From: Actinomadura rupiterrae
GTDB lineage: Bacteria; Actinomycetota; Actinomycetes; Streptosporangiales; Streptosporangiaceae
Direction: 5' to 3'
Assembly: GCF_024172125.1 (NCBI RefSeq)
Contig: NZ_JAMZEA010000001.1
Coordinates: forward strand, 682,001 to 746,000
DNA: 64,000 nucleotides
Shown here: one piece after another, positions 8,760 to 17,118 of the stretch
How positions within the stretch are numbered: the stretch's first letter is position 1
Layout: every line of letters begins with the position of its first letter
The notes under the pieces: generated by a model
Told to the model about the DNA's origin: nothing
What the model saw: only the letters and a program-made list of their open reading frames with translations
Database searches by the model: none
Translations under genes and position numbers: made by a program

Positions 8760-9350
8760 ATGCGCCATTTCCTGCACGCCTGGAGAATCGCGACCCGCAC
8801 CTTCACCGTCATGCTGATGGCGCTCGCCGTCGGCCTGCTGCTTGCCGTGGCCTCACTCGGACGCGGGGACGCCAAGAACACGCTCACCGGACTCGGTATC
8901 ACCACATTCGCCCTGTGCGGGCTGGCGTTCCTTTACTTTGCGACGTCCCCGAGCCGCTGTCCGTACTGCGCGCGTGTAAAGGCCAAGGCGGGGCAAAGCC
9001 CTATGCCGGGCGTCCAGACGGGGCCGGGCCAGCCCGCGCCGCCTAGCGGGCAGCCTCAGCCTCAGCAGTATGGGCAGCCTGTCGCTGGCCAGCCGTCCGC
9101 CTACGGGCAGGCGCCCTACGGTCAGCCGGTCTATGGCGGGCAGCCTCAAGAAGCCCAGCAGAGCGCCTATGGGCAGCCGCCTTACGGCGAGCAGGCTGCA
9201 TATGGCGGGCCTGGTTCGCAGGGCGGACGGCCTGGGGCGTACGGCCAGGCGCCCTACGGGCAGCCGCCCTCTGGTGGACAGGCTCCGGCTTATGGGCAGC
9301 CGCCCTACGGGGACGGGCAGACGCCTCCGCAGCCGCCCGCCAATCGCTGA
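8760..9350 (+). CDS. Membrane protein with Gln/Pro/Gly/Tyr-rich repeat tail
   Basis: The 196-residue product begins at ATG 8760, with GAGGAG ten bases upstream. Two hydrophobic helices (about residues 14-32 and 42-62) are followed by a CPYC motif. A tail of about 120 residues is built from QPPYGQ, YGQPPYG and GGQ-type repeats and is almost certainly disordered. CPYC resembles half of a zinc ribbon or a thiol pair, but nothing more can be claimed. It shares tail style with the unrelated membrane protein at 25272-26357. It converges on the response-regulator gene with a 12-base gap. Function unknown. Confidence 0.65.
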   Translation: MRHFLHAWRIATRTFTVMLMALAVGLLLAVASLGRGDAKNTLTGLGITTFALCGLAFLYFATSPSRCPYCARVKAKAGQSPMPGVQTGPGQPAPPSGQPQPQQYGQPVAGQPSAYGQAPYGQPVYGGQPQEAQQSAYGQPPYGEQAAYGGPGSQGGRPGAYGQAPYGQPPSGGQAPAYGQPPYGDGQTPPQPPANR

Positions 9351-9362
9351 CGGCTCAGGAAG

Positions 9363-10040
9363 TTACTCGGACGCAGTGTTCTCACCTGGGACGACCAGGC
9401 CCGACTCGTAGGCGAGCATCACGGCCTGAGCGCGGTCGCGCAAGTTCAGCTTGGTGAAGACCCTGGCGACGTGGGTCTTCACGGTGTGCTCGCTCACCAC
9501 GAGGCGCTCGGCGATCTCGGAGTTGGACAGGCCCGCCGCCATCAGGACGAGGACCTCGGTCTCCCGCGCCGTCAGCGTGGACAGCTCGGCGGGCGGGGTC
9601 GGACGGGTCCGGCGCTGCTTGGTGAACTCGCGGATCAGGCGGCCCGTGACCTGCGGCGCGAGCAGGGAGTCGCCCCGCGCCACGACCCGGACGGCGGAGA
9701 CCAGCTCGTCGGCCGTCGCGTCCTTCAGGAGGAAGCCGCTGGCGCCGACGGCGAGCGCCTCGTAGACGTACTCGTCCACGTCGAAGGTCGTCAGGACCAG
9801 GACGCGGGTCGCGTCGGTGGCCGGTCCGCCCAGGATGCGCCGGGTGGCCTCGATGCCGTCCATGCCCGGCATGCGGATGTCCATGACCACCACGTCGGGG
9901 GCGTGCTGCTCGGCCAGCCGGACCGCCTCGCGCCCGTCCCCGGCCTGCCCCGCGACCGTGATGTCGGGCTGCGCGTCCAGCAGGGCCGCGAACCCGGCGC
10001 GCACGATCGTCTGGTCGTCCACCACCAGCACCTTGATCAC
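9363..10040 (-). CDS. NarL/LuxR-type response regulator
   Basis: The 225-residue protein has a receiver domain (about residues 1-120) with the acidic pair Asp8/Asp9, phosphoacceptor Asp54 in VVVMDIRMPG, conserved TT and the late Lys in FLLKDA. A linker and a LuxR-type helix-turn-helix (about 160-220) follow, with LTAREVLVLMAAGLSN-like and VSEHTVKTHV motifs. GTG 10040 is preferred to GTG 10046 because GGAG then has seven bases of spacing. It starts 21 bases after the stop of the kinase gene, so the two form an operon and very likely a cognate pair. Target genes cannot be inferred. Confidence 0.9.
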   Translation of the reverse strand: MIKVLVVDDQTIVRAGFAALLDAQPDITVAGQAGDGREAVRLAEQHAPDVVVMDIRMPGMDGIEATRRILGGPATDATRVLVLTTFDVDEYVYEALAVGASGFLLKDATADELVSAVRVVARGDSLLAPQVTGRLIREFTKQRRTRPTPPAELSTLTARETEVLVLMAAGLSNSEIAERLVVSEHTVKTHVARVFTKLNLRDRAQAVMLAYESGLVVPGENTASE

Positions 10041-10061
10041 GAGCACGCTCCGGCGGTGGGG

Positions 10062-12182
10062 TCAGTGCGGCGTCCCGGGGTCACGGGCGGGGTCCTCCCT
10101 CGTCAGCGGAAGCTCGGCCTCCACGACGAACCCGCCGCTTTCGGCGTGTCCGGCGGAGAACCGTCCGCCCAGCATGGTCGCACGTTCCTTCATGCCGAGG
10201 AGGCCGTGTCCGCCCCCGGACGGCGCGTTCTCGGGCTCCAGGGCGGCCGTCCGGCCCGGCGTGTCGGCGCGGTTGAGGACCACCGTCCGGGCCTCGGCGC
10301 CCTCGTCGCGGACGCGGACGGCGAGCCGGTCGGGCAGGTAGGTCAGCTCGATGTGGACGTCCGCGCCGGGCGCGTGCCGCCGGGCGTTCGTCAGCGCCTC
10401 CTGGACGATCCGGTACGCCGACAGCTCGACCGTCGTGGACAGCGCGCGCGGCTGCCCCTGGACGACCAGGTCGGCGCGGCCGCCCGCGCCCTGGTGCTGG
10501 TCGACCAGCTCGGGCAGGCGGTCCAGGCGCGGCTGCGGCGCGGACTCGGCCTCGGCGCCCGCGTCCGCGCGCAGCACGCCGAGCAGCCGCCGCATCTCCA
10601 CCAGCGCCTCGCGCGCGGTCCGGGCGATCTCGGTGTAGCCCTCGCGGGCCTCCGGCGACAGGCTCTCCATCGTGTACGGCGCGGTCTCCGCCTGGACGGC
10701 GATCATGGACACCGAGTGCGCCACGACATCGTGCAGCTCGCGCGCGATGCGGGCCCGCTCGCGCATCACGGCCTGCTCCCGCTGGACGGCGTTCAGCCTG
10801 GTCAGGGTCTCGTTGTTGCGCTCCTCCGCGGCCGCTTCGGTGCGTCCGGCCCGTTCGACGGTGCGGCGCGCGTCGCCGAGCCCGATCGCGGCGAGGACGG
10901 CCACGACGGCGGCGGGCCAGGGGACGTCGCCGAGCGTGTCGGTGGCCAGGTAGACGACCGCGACGGTCGCGACGCTGCCCACGGCCAGCGCCCCGGCGGA
11001 CTGCCGCGGCAGCTGCCTGGCCAGCGCGTACAGCGTGTAGAGGGCCGCGAGGACGGTCGTGATCAGCACCTCCTGCCCGGTAAGGAGGCTCGCGGCGAAG
11101 GCGGCCAGCGCCACGGCCGCGACCGGGCGCAGGTACTCGCGGCGCCAGACCAGCGGCAGCGTCGAGGCGACCGCGAACCCGCCGGCGACGCTGATCGGCG
11201 TCCGGGTGCCGGGCGCGAGCTCCGCCAGCGCGGCGATCGTCAGGGCGAAGCCGGTCAGCGGCGCGAAGTACCAGGATTCGGTAAAGTCCCGCCAGCCGTT
11301 GATCCAGCGAGGCAGCGGCGCCGTGGCCGTAGTCGAGGCCCCGCCAGACGCGCCACCAGCGGACGCCCGTCCAGCGACCCCGGACGCGTCGCCAGCACCA
11401 GCAGCCCCACTGGGCACGCCAGAACCGCCCCCTCCAGCGCCAGGCGCGCCACCAGAGCCACCGACGGCAGGCGCGCTCTGGGGAACACCCGAAACGCCAG
11501 GACGGGCACCCGAGCCATCGGGCAGGCGGCCAGACGCGTTGCCACCCGAGGCGTTGTCCCCCGGACCGCCTGGTACGCCGCCGGAAGTAGCGCCGCGTGA
11601 GCCTCCAGGAGCGTTGCCGCCCCGGGCACCTGGCAGGCCACCGGATGCGTTACCGCCAGAGGCGCCTGGCAGGCCACCGAGAGCGGAGCTGTGCGAGGTT
11701 CCTGGGGCGGCGGCTGCCGGGCCTCCGGAAGCGGGGCCGCCGTAGGCGTTGGCGCCCGCGCTACCTGGCAGGCTGCCGGGAGCGGTGCCGCGCGAGCCTC
11801 CGGGGCCGTTGGCGCTCGGGGCGCCTGGCAGGCCTCCGGAGGCGGGGCCTCGGTAGGCATTGCCGCCCGGGGCGCCTGGCAAGCCACCGGAGGCGGGGGC
11901 GCCGGAGGCGTTGGCGCGCGTGGCGCCGGGGCCGGGTAGGCCGCTGATGGAGGCGCCGGGGTGTCCGCCGCCGGTAGGGGGCTTGGGGCGAGGGCCGTTG
12001 AGGCGCGCGGAGATGCGGCGTCCGAGGGGACGCACCAGCACGCCGAGGCCGGTCAGGATCCAGAGGAGGAGCTGACCGACGCCCGCGACGACGCGTCCGG
12101 ACAGCAGCCAGGCGTGGCGCGCGAGGGCGGGTCCGAACGCGGTCGGCGGTGCGGGGTTCTCTGAGCGGTCGTCGCTGGTCAC
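10062..12182 (-). CDS. NarL-family sensor histidine kinase with large Gly/Ala-rich insert
   Basis: The 706-residue kinase opens with one hydrophobic segment (about residues 20-45). Some 200 residues of Gly, Ala, Ser, Pro and Asn follow, with repeats such as GGLPGA, GGNA and ASGG. About six membrane helices come next (about 275-420), then a HisKA_3 dimerisation helix with phosphoacceptor His484 in ARELHDVVAHS, and a HATPase domain containing YRIVQEALTNARRHA and the glycine box GGHGLLGMKER. Signal input is unknown. GTG 12182 sits right behind GGAGG with tight spacing; GTG 12221 is an alternative. It is operonic with the response regulator downstream. The insert is abnormal for this family and its DNA is repetitive, suggesting slippage expansion. 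Confidence 0.88.
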   Translation of the reverse strand: MTSDDRSENPAPPTAFGPALARHAWLLSGRVVAGVGQLLLWILTGLGVLVRPLGRRISARLNGPRPKPPTGGGHPGASISGLPGPGATRANASGAPASGGLPGAPGGNAYRGPASGGLPGAPSANGPGGSRGTAPGSLPGSAGANAYGGPASGGPAAAAPGTSHSSALGGLPGASGGNASGGLPGARGGNAPGGSRGATSGGVPGGPGDNASGGNASGRLPDGSGARPGVSGVPQSAPAVGGSGGAPGAGGGGSGVPSGAAGAGDASGVAGRASAGGASGGASTTATAPLPRWINGWRDFTESWYFAPLTGFALTIAALAELAPGTRTPISVAGGFAVASTLPLVWRREYLRPVAAVALAAFAASLLTGQEVLITTVLAALYTLYALARQLPRQSAGALAVGSVATVAVVYLATDTLGDVPWPAAVVAVLAAIGLGDARRTVERAGRTEAAAEERNNETLTRLNAVQREQAVMRERARIARELHDVVAHSVSMIAVQAETAPYTMESLSPEAREGYTEIARTAREALVEMRRLLGVLRADAGAEAESAPQPRLDRLPELVDQHQGAGGRADLVVQGQPRALSTTVELSAYRIVQEALTNARRHAPGADVHIELTYLPDRLAVRVRDEGAEARTVVLNRADTPGRTAALEPENAPSGGGHGLLGMKERATMLGGRFSAGHAESGGFVVEAELPLTREDPARDPGTPH

Positions 12183-12606
12183 CCCTCCATAGTGACCGCA
12201 CCCCGAAGTGGCCCACCTCACCGTGCGGAGCCATGCGGAGGACCCGTATCCCCCTGGAGGACGACATGGTTTCCCTCCCTGAGGGGGACGTCAGGGCGAG
12301 CGCCGCCGCCGTAATGTCTTAACCGTGACCAACGCGGCGCTTCCGCCGACATAGGGGGTTCGGAGGATCGCCGAGGTCACGCGGTGCCGTCCGGTTTTCA
12401 GGGGTCCGGTCGGCGTGCATGGAAGGCGCCCCGCGTCGGCCGGCCAGCCTCCCTCCGGGGGCATCGCCGATCTTGCCTGGGCTGGGGTCGATCCGGCATC
12501 CGGCCGGCCGACGAGGGGAGCTGCCTTCCCACGATCTGTACGCGGCCTTTGCCCGCCGTTCCCGCGTTCCGCGCCCCGCCCCACGGACAATCGGTCCGGG
12601 GGCATC
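12183..12606. other. 424-base divergent intergenic region
   Basis: The region lies between the histidine kinase gene (leftward) and the beta-propeller gene (rightward) and should hold both promoters. TAATGTCTTAACC around 12312 is the most AT-rich part and a candidate promoter core. No convincing protein or RNA gene is seen; open frames are Arg/Pro-rich. Confidence 0.4.
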
Positions 12607-14154
12607 ATGACTTTTCAGCGACGCAGTGCACGCGCGATCACGATCACGGCATTCCTGCCGCCGCTGGCAGCGGCGGCGGTCACGTCCGCGCCGTACGCTC
12701 AGGCCGCAGAGGCAGCGACGGCCCGGTTCCACGAGACGACACCGTGCGGCACCGTGCCGGCCGGATCGTCCAGGACGTCCAGGCTCGACGTCCAGCAGAG
12801 CTGCGGCTCGCCTGATCGGACGACGCCGGGCGGCACAGGACGTGCCGAAACGCCCGGATCGGCCGAGGCGAAGCTCCCGGGCGCACCGGGAAGCGCATCC
12901 GCCGGAAGTGGGACGGCATGGACGGGCGTTGATGTGACCGTCCGCTCCGAGGGGGCCGCGCGTCCCGGATGGGCGGATGAGACCTGCTGCTGGCGGTATG
13001 TGCGGCCGGACGGGGTCACGGGCGAGTCCGTCCTGACGGGGATCAGCGCGCCGTCACCGAACGCCGGCTGGGCGGTCGGACGCGCCGGAAACGCCCCACT
13101 CGTCCTGAGCTGGACCGGAACCCGCTGGCGCCGGGAGGCGCCACCCCTGCGCGATCGGACACGTCTCAGCGCCGTTTCGAGCCGCTCGGCGGACGACGCG
13201 TGGATCGTCGGCTCGGGCGACAACGGCTACGCCCGCGCCGTCCACTGGAACGGCCGGAGCTGGGTCTCGTACGTCCTGCCCGCCGCGGGCGGGACGCCGA
13301 TCATCGCCAAGAGCGTGTCCGAGCGCGCGCCCGGCGACGTCTGGGCGGTCGGCAGCGCCAACGGTTTCGCCGGAACCATGGCCGTGGCCTGGCATTTCGA
13401 CGGACGGACCTGGAGGGTCACGCCCACGCACGCCGGTCCCGGCAGCGCGCTGAACGCCGTCTCGGCCGACGCGTCCGACGACGCCTGGGCGGTCGGCACC
13501 GAAGGGTCCCGGCAGCTCCTGCTGCATTGGGACGGCCACACCTGGAAGGCTACGAAGCCACCGGTATCGGCCGTGGACGCGACACCGTCCGCCGTCACCG
13601 CTCACGCCCGGAACAACGTGTGGGTCGTGGGCCGGACCCAGGCAGGCGCGCCCCTCGTCGAGCATTGGAACGGTCGCGTCTGGACCGTCGTCCCGTCACC
13701 CGTCCCCAAGCCGGGCCGAATTACAAAGGCCGCAAAACGCCCGCCAACCCCCCAGCCAGGCAAGAACCGGCGCTCCAACGAGGTGGTGACCGGAGCCACC
13801 GGAGTGGTATCCGACGGCGCAGGCGGCATCTGGATCTCCGGCACGGACGCCGACCTCATGCCCTACCTGGCGCACTACACCGGCAAGACCTGGCGGGTCT
13901 CACGCCCTCCGCTGCCAACCCCGGACGGCCCACGCATCCAGGCAGGCAACAGAACAGCCACCGCACCAAGCAACGAAACAGGCGACACGGCAGGAACCGG
14001 AGCGGGCTACCGATCGAGCGGAGCGTCCGGCACGGCCAGCGGGCTCGCGCTCGTCCCCGGCACCCGCGAGGTGCGCATCGCGGGCGCGTTCGGCGGCCTG
14101 GCGGACGCTCCCACGCACGCCCTCACCTGGACCAACGCCCCGCGCCCCCGCTAA
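12607..14154 (+). CDS. Secreted protein with beta-propeller-like repeats
   Basis: The 515-residue product has a signal peptide (QRRSARAITITAFLPPLAAA with an AQA cleavage site near residue 33). A low-complexity Ser/Gly/Pro region follows to about residue 120. Six repeats of about 45 residues (roughly 150-435) each contain a (D/N)xWxVG strand and end in xWxGxxW: GWAVGRAGN, DAWIVGSGDNG, DVWAVGSANG, DAWAVGTEGS, NVWVVGRTQA and GIWISGTDAD. This spacing is typical of a six-bladed propeller; no catalytic motif is seen, so a binding or scaffold role outside the cell is likely. The tail carries Thr/Ser/Asn-rich sequence. ATG 12607 is chosen because the signal peptide starts there. The gene stands alone. 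Function unknown. Confidence 0.72.
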   Translation: MTFQRRSARAITITAFLPPLAAAAVTSAPYAQAAEAATARFHETTPCGTVPAGSSRTSRLDVQQSCGSPDRTTPGGTGRAETPGSAEAKLPGAPGSASAGSGTAWTGVDVTVRSEGAARPGWADETCCWRYVRPDGVTGESVLTGISAPSPNAGWAVGRAGNAPLVLSWTGTRWRREAPPLRDRTRLSAVSSRSADDAWIVGSGDNGYARAVHWNGRSWVSYVLPAAGGTPIIAKSVSERAPGDVWAVGSANGFAGTMAVAWHFDGRTWRVTPTHAGPGSALNAVSADASDDAWAVGTEGSRQLLLHWDGHTWKATKPPVSAVDATPSAVTAHARNNVWVVGRTQAGAPLVEHWNGRVWTVVPSPVPKPGRITKAAKRPPTPQPGKNRRSNEVVTGATGVVSDGAGGIWISGTDADLMPYLAHYTGKTWRVSRPPLPTPDGPRIQAGNRTATAPSNETGDTAGTGAGYRSSGASGTASGLALVPGTREVRIAGAFGGLADAPTHALTWTNAPRPR

Positions 14155-14832
14155 CCCTCCTCCCGCAGAGGAAGGAGGCCGGCACACCCGCGCCCAGGAC
14201 GCCCAACCCTCAAGCCCCCAGGCCCAGAACACCGAGCCCCAAGCGATTCGGCCCGGGCTGCCCAGCTCAGGCAGCTCGGGCCAAGCAGTTCGGCTAAGCG
14301 GCCCGGCCCAGATCGCCCGGCCCAGGCAGCCAGGCGCTTCGCCCCAGCGGCCAGGCTCAGGCGGCTCGGCGCAGGCCGTCCAGCTCAGGCGGTTCGGCTC
14401 GGGCCGACCCAGCCCAGGCGGCTCGGACCAGAGGATCCGGGCCCAGCCCGTCCAGCTCAGCTGGCCGGCCCAGGCTGCCCAGCTCAGGCCGTTCAGCTCA
14501 GGCGGCCCGGCCTAGGCAGCCCGGCCTAGGCAGCTCGAACCAGACGGCTCGGACCAGAAGGTCGGGCCCAGACGATTCCACTCAGACGGTCCAGCTCAGA
14601 CGGTCCGGCCCAAGCGGCCCAGCCCAGGAGGCTCGGAGCCAGGCGCTTCGGCCCAGGCGGCCAGGCTCAGACGGTCCGGCCCAGGCGGACCAGCCCAGGC
14701 GGCTCGGATCAGGCGGCTCGGAGTCAGGCGCTTCGGCTCAGGCGGCGGGCTCAGGGGCCCGGGCCGGGCGGTCCGGGCCTAGCGGTCCAGCTCGGGCGGT
14801 CCGGACCGGGTGGTGCAGCTTGGGTGGTCTGG
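14155..14832. repeat. 678-base gap of degenerate CGGCTCAGGCGGCCCAGG-type repeats
   Basis: From about 14200 to 14810 the plus strand is a mosaic of 8-12-base words such as GGCCCAGGCGGCTCGG, CAGCTCAG and CGGTCC, in changing order. No coherent frame is visible. It separates the beta-propeller gene from the convergent CDF gene. It could be decayed minisatellite DNA or a long multi-hairpin terminator zone. Confidence 0.7.
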
Positions 14833-15768
14833 TCAGGGGGCTGGGGTGGGTTGGGGGTCGGCTCGGTCTATGTCGGGTTCCAGGTAGATGAGGTGGGCCT
14901 CGGGGAAGCGGCCGCGGACTTTTTCCTCGGCGGCGTCGATGCCGCGGGCGACCTCGGCGGCGGTCTCGTCGTGGTGCACCGCGATCTTGGCGGCGATGAG
15001 GAGCTCCTCGGGGCCGACGTACTCGGTGCGGATGTGGATCACGCGGTCGACCTCGGGGACCGACTCCAGGGTCTCGATGATCTGGGCCTGGGTCTCCGGG
15101 TCGGCGCCCTCGCCGATCAGCAGGCTCTTGGTCTCGATCGACAGGATGGTCGCGACGGCGGCGAGCAGCAGGCCGATCGCGATGGTGCCGACGCCGTCCC
15201 AGACGCCGTCGCCGGTGGCGACCGCGAGGCCGACGCCGACCAGCGCGAGGATGAGGCCGATGAGGGCGGCGGCGTCCTCCAGCAGGACGACCGGGAGCTC
15301 GGGGGCCTTGGCGCGCCGGACGTACTCGACCCACGAGCGGGTGCCGCGGGTCTGGTTGGCCTCGGCGATCGCGGTCCGGAAGCTGAAGCTCTCCAGCCCG
15401 ATCGCGATGATCAGGACGGCGAACGCCCAGATCGGCGACTCCACCTTCTCCGGGTGCTGGATCTTGTGCACGCCCTCGTACAGCGAGAACGCCGCGCCGA
15501 CGGTGAACAGGACGACCGACACGATGAAGGCGTAGAAGAAGCGCTCGCGCCCGTAGCCGAAGGGGTGCCGCTCGGTGCGCTCGCGCTCGGAGCGCTTGCG
15601 CCCGACCAGCAGCAGCACCTGGTTGCCGGAGTCGGCGACCGAGTGGATCCCCTCGGCGAGCATCGAGGACGAGCCCGTGAAGGCGAACGCGACGAATTTC
15701 GACACCGCGATCCCGAGGTTCGCGCCCAGCGCGGCGATGATCGCCTTGCCTCCGCCTTCAGCACTCAT
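14833..15768 (-). CDS. Cation diffusion facilitator (CDF) metal transporter
   Basis: The 311-residue inner-membrane protein is predicted to export divalent metal (Zn, Fe, Co, Cd or Mn) in exchange for protons. It has about six helices: helix 1 at residues 10-30, helix 2 with the metal-site motif GIHSVADSGN, the cytoplasmic turn HPFGYGRERFF, and helix 5 with LLEDAAALIGL. The last ~90 residues form the ferredoxin-like cytoplasmic dimer domain. The LEDAAA variant instead of HxxxD is seen in some CDF branches and may change metal choice. The ATGA overlap with the SIS gene upstream makes it part of the manB-Trm112-SIS operon, an unexpected partner for sugar-phosphate genes. Confidence 0.88.
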   Translation of the reverse strand: MSAEGGGKAIIAALGANLGIAVSKFVAFAFTGSSSMLAEGIHSVADSGNQVLLLVGRKRSERERTERHPFGYGRERFFYAFIVSVVLFTVGAAFSLYEGVHKIQHPEKVESPIWAFAVLIIAIGLESFSFRTAIAEANQTRGTRSWVEYVRRAKAPELPVVLLEDAAALIGLILALVGVGLAVATGDGVWDGVGTIAIGLLLAAVATILSIETKSLLIGEGADPETQAQIIETLESVPEVDRVIHIRTEYVGPEELLIAAKIAVHHDETAAEVARGIDAAEEKVRGRFPEAHLIYLEPDIDRADPQPTPAP

Positions 15769-16943
15769 ACGTCCGCAATCCTCGCTTTGAGCTCCTGGAT
15801 GGCCGCCACCGGGGTCGGGTCGACGCCCAGTGCGATCGCCAAGTAAACCGTGACGTAGTCCGCAACGGCTACAAGTGTCGCCATTCTCTCCAGCGGATGC
15901 TCGCCCTCGGCACGGATCTCGGTGACCGGGACGCCGCGCGCGGCGGCCATCTCGGCCGACACCTCGCGGCGCTTGGCGACCTGCGGGTGCTCGTCGGTGT
16001 CGCGCATCACGACCAGGTGCAGGCCGTGCTCGGCGTCGCCCGTGCGGTCGCGGAAGAAGTCGTCGGGGTCGCCGCCGCCGCCGGAGGCACGGCCGAAGAA
16101 CCCGTCGAACGTGACGACCTGATTGTGGTCGGCCTCGGGCAGCCCGCCGAAGACGCCGGGGTACTTGGCGTTCTCGTTGAGCTGGCAGCACATCCGGTAG
16201 GCGGCGACGTCCGCGATCGTGGACGAGCCCCACACCATGGGGATGTCGCGCGCGAGGTCGGTCGCGATGCGCTTGGCCGGGTTGACGAAGGCCTCGCTGT
16301 CGGGACGGCAGCGGTGCGCGACGTCCTCCAGGCGGGACGCGGTGGATTCGAGCACCTCGTCAGGGACGTCGGCCAGCCGCAGCGCGCGGGCCGCCATCAG
16401 CAGCGGGACGGTCAGCCCCCACAGCGTCGCGCGCGGCTGCCCCGCCGAGCGGACCGGGACGAACAGGCCGCGGGTGTTCTCGGCCAGCTCGGCCAGCGGC
16501 GACTCCCGGCCGCCGACCAGCAGCAGCCGGCAGCCGCGCCGGGCCGCCTCGGCCGCGACGGCGAGCGTCTCCTCGGTGGAGCCGGAGCAGGACACGGCGA
16601 TCACCAGGTCGGCGGCGCCGACCCAGCCGGGCAGCCGGTACCCGCGGACGGTCAGGACCGGCACCGGGCAGCCCGGGCCGCAGACCGCGGCCAGGACGTC
16701 GCCGGAGATGCCGGAGCCGCCCATGCCCGCGACGACGACGGCCCGGGGGCGGCCCTCGTCGGCGAGGCGGTCGAGCCCGGCCTCGGCGGCCAGCATCCGC
16801 GCCTCGCGGATCTGCGCGCCGGACGAGGCGACCTGGCGGAGCATGCCGCCCGGGTCGGCCGCCTCGATCGCGGCGGCGGACTCCAGCCGGGAGGTGTCGA
16901 GGCCCCCCGGGGAGCCCGGGTCGTCCACCGCTCCGGCGCTCAC
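15765..16943 (-). CDS. SIS-domain phosphosugar isomerase (glucose/mannose-6-phosphate type)
   Basis: The 392-residue cytoplasmic protein has two SIS folds. Motifs include [14 protein letters not shown] (about residues 70-85), [26 protein letters not shown], the conserved [20 protein letters not shown] block, and a C-terminal helix ending in ELKARIADV. This matches the bifunctional phosphoglucose/phosphomannose isomerase-like family encoded beside manB in many actinobacteria. It probably interconverts fructose-6-phosphate and aldose-6-phosphates feeding mannose-phosphate synthesis. GTG 16943 overlaps the Trm112 stop by GTGA, and its own stop overlaps the CDF start by ATGA, so translation is coupled. 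Family is certain; exact substrate is inferred. Confidence 0.85.
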   Translation of the reverse strand: MSAGAVDDPGSPGGLDTSRLESAAAIEAADPGGMLRQVASSGAQIREARMLAAEAGLDRLADEGRPRAVVVAGMGGSGISGDVLAAVCGPGCPVPVLTVRGYRLPGWVGAADLVIAVSCSGSTEETLAVAAEAARRGCRLLLVGGRESPLAELAENTRGLFVPVRSAGQPRATLWGLTVPLLMAARALRLADVPDEVLESTASRLEDVAHRCRPDSEAFVNPAKRIATDLARDIPMVWGSSTIADVAAYRMCCQLNENAKYPGVFGGLPEADHNQVVTFDGFFGRASGGGGDPDDFFRDRTGDAEHGLHLVVMRDTDEHPQVAKRREVSAEMAAARGVPVTEIRAEGEHPLERMATLVAVADYVTVYLAIALGVDPTPVAAIQELKARIADV

Positions 16944-17116
16944 GAGGCAGGCGTCCGGGCCTCGTCGACGAGCAGGACGGGGATGTCGTCGCGGACCGGG
17001 TAGGCGTACTTGCACGTGCCCGTGCAGACGAGCTCACCGGCCTTGTCGTCCTGCTCCAGAGCGCCGCCGCAGTTCGGGCAGGCGAGGATCTCCAGCAGCC
17101 AGGAGTCGAGCTTCAT
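16940..17116 (-). CDS. Trm112-like small zinc-ribbon protein
   Basis: The 58-residue product has the Trm112/UPF0434 pattern: [14 protein letters not shown] (CPxC), [21 protein letters not shown], and a short acidic tail. Three visible Cys residues plus one in the second half could bind zinc. Members stabilise partner enzymes, notably methyltransferases, in other organisms; here it sits tightly between manB (two-base gap) and the SIS gene (GTGA overlap), as in other actinobacteria as I recall. ATG 17116 follows a weak GGGAGAAC. A specific partner is not known. Confidence 0.85.
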   Translation of the reverse strand: MKLDSWLLEILACPNCGGALEQDDKAGELVCTGTCKYAYPVRDDIPVLLVDEARTPAS

Positions 17117-17118
17117 CG

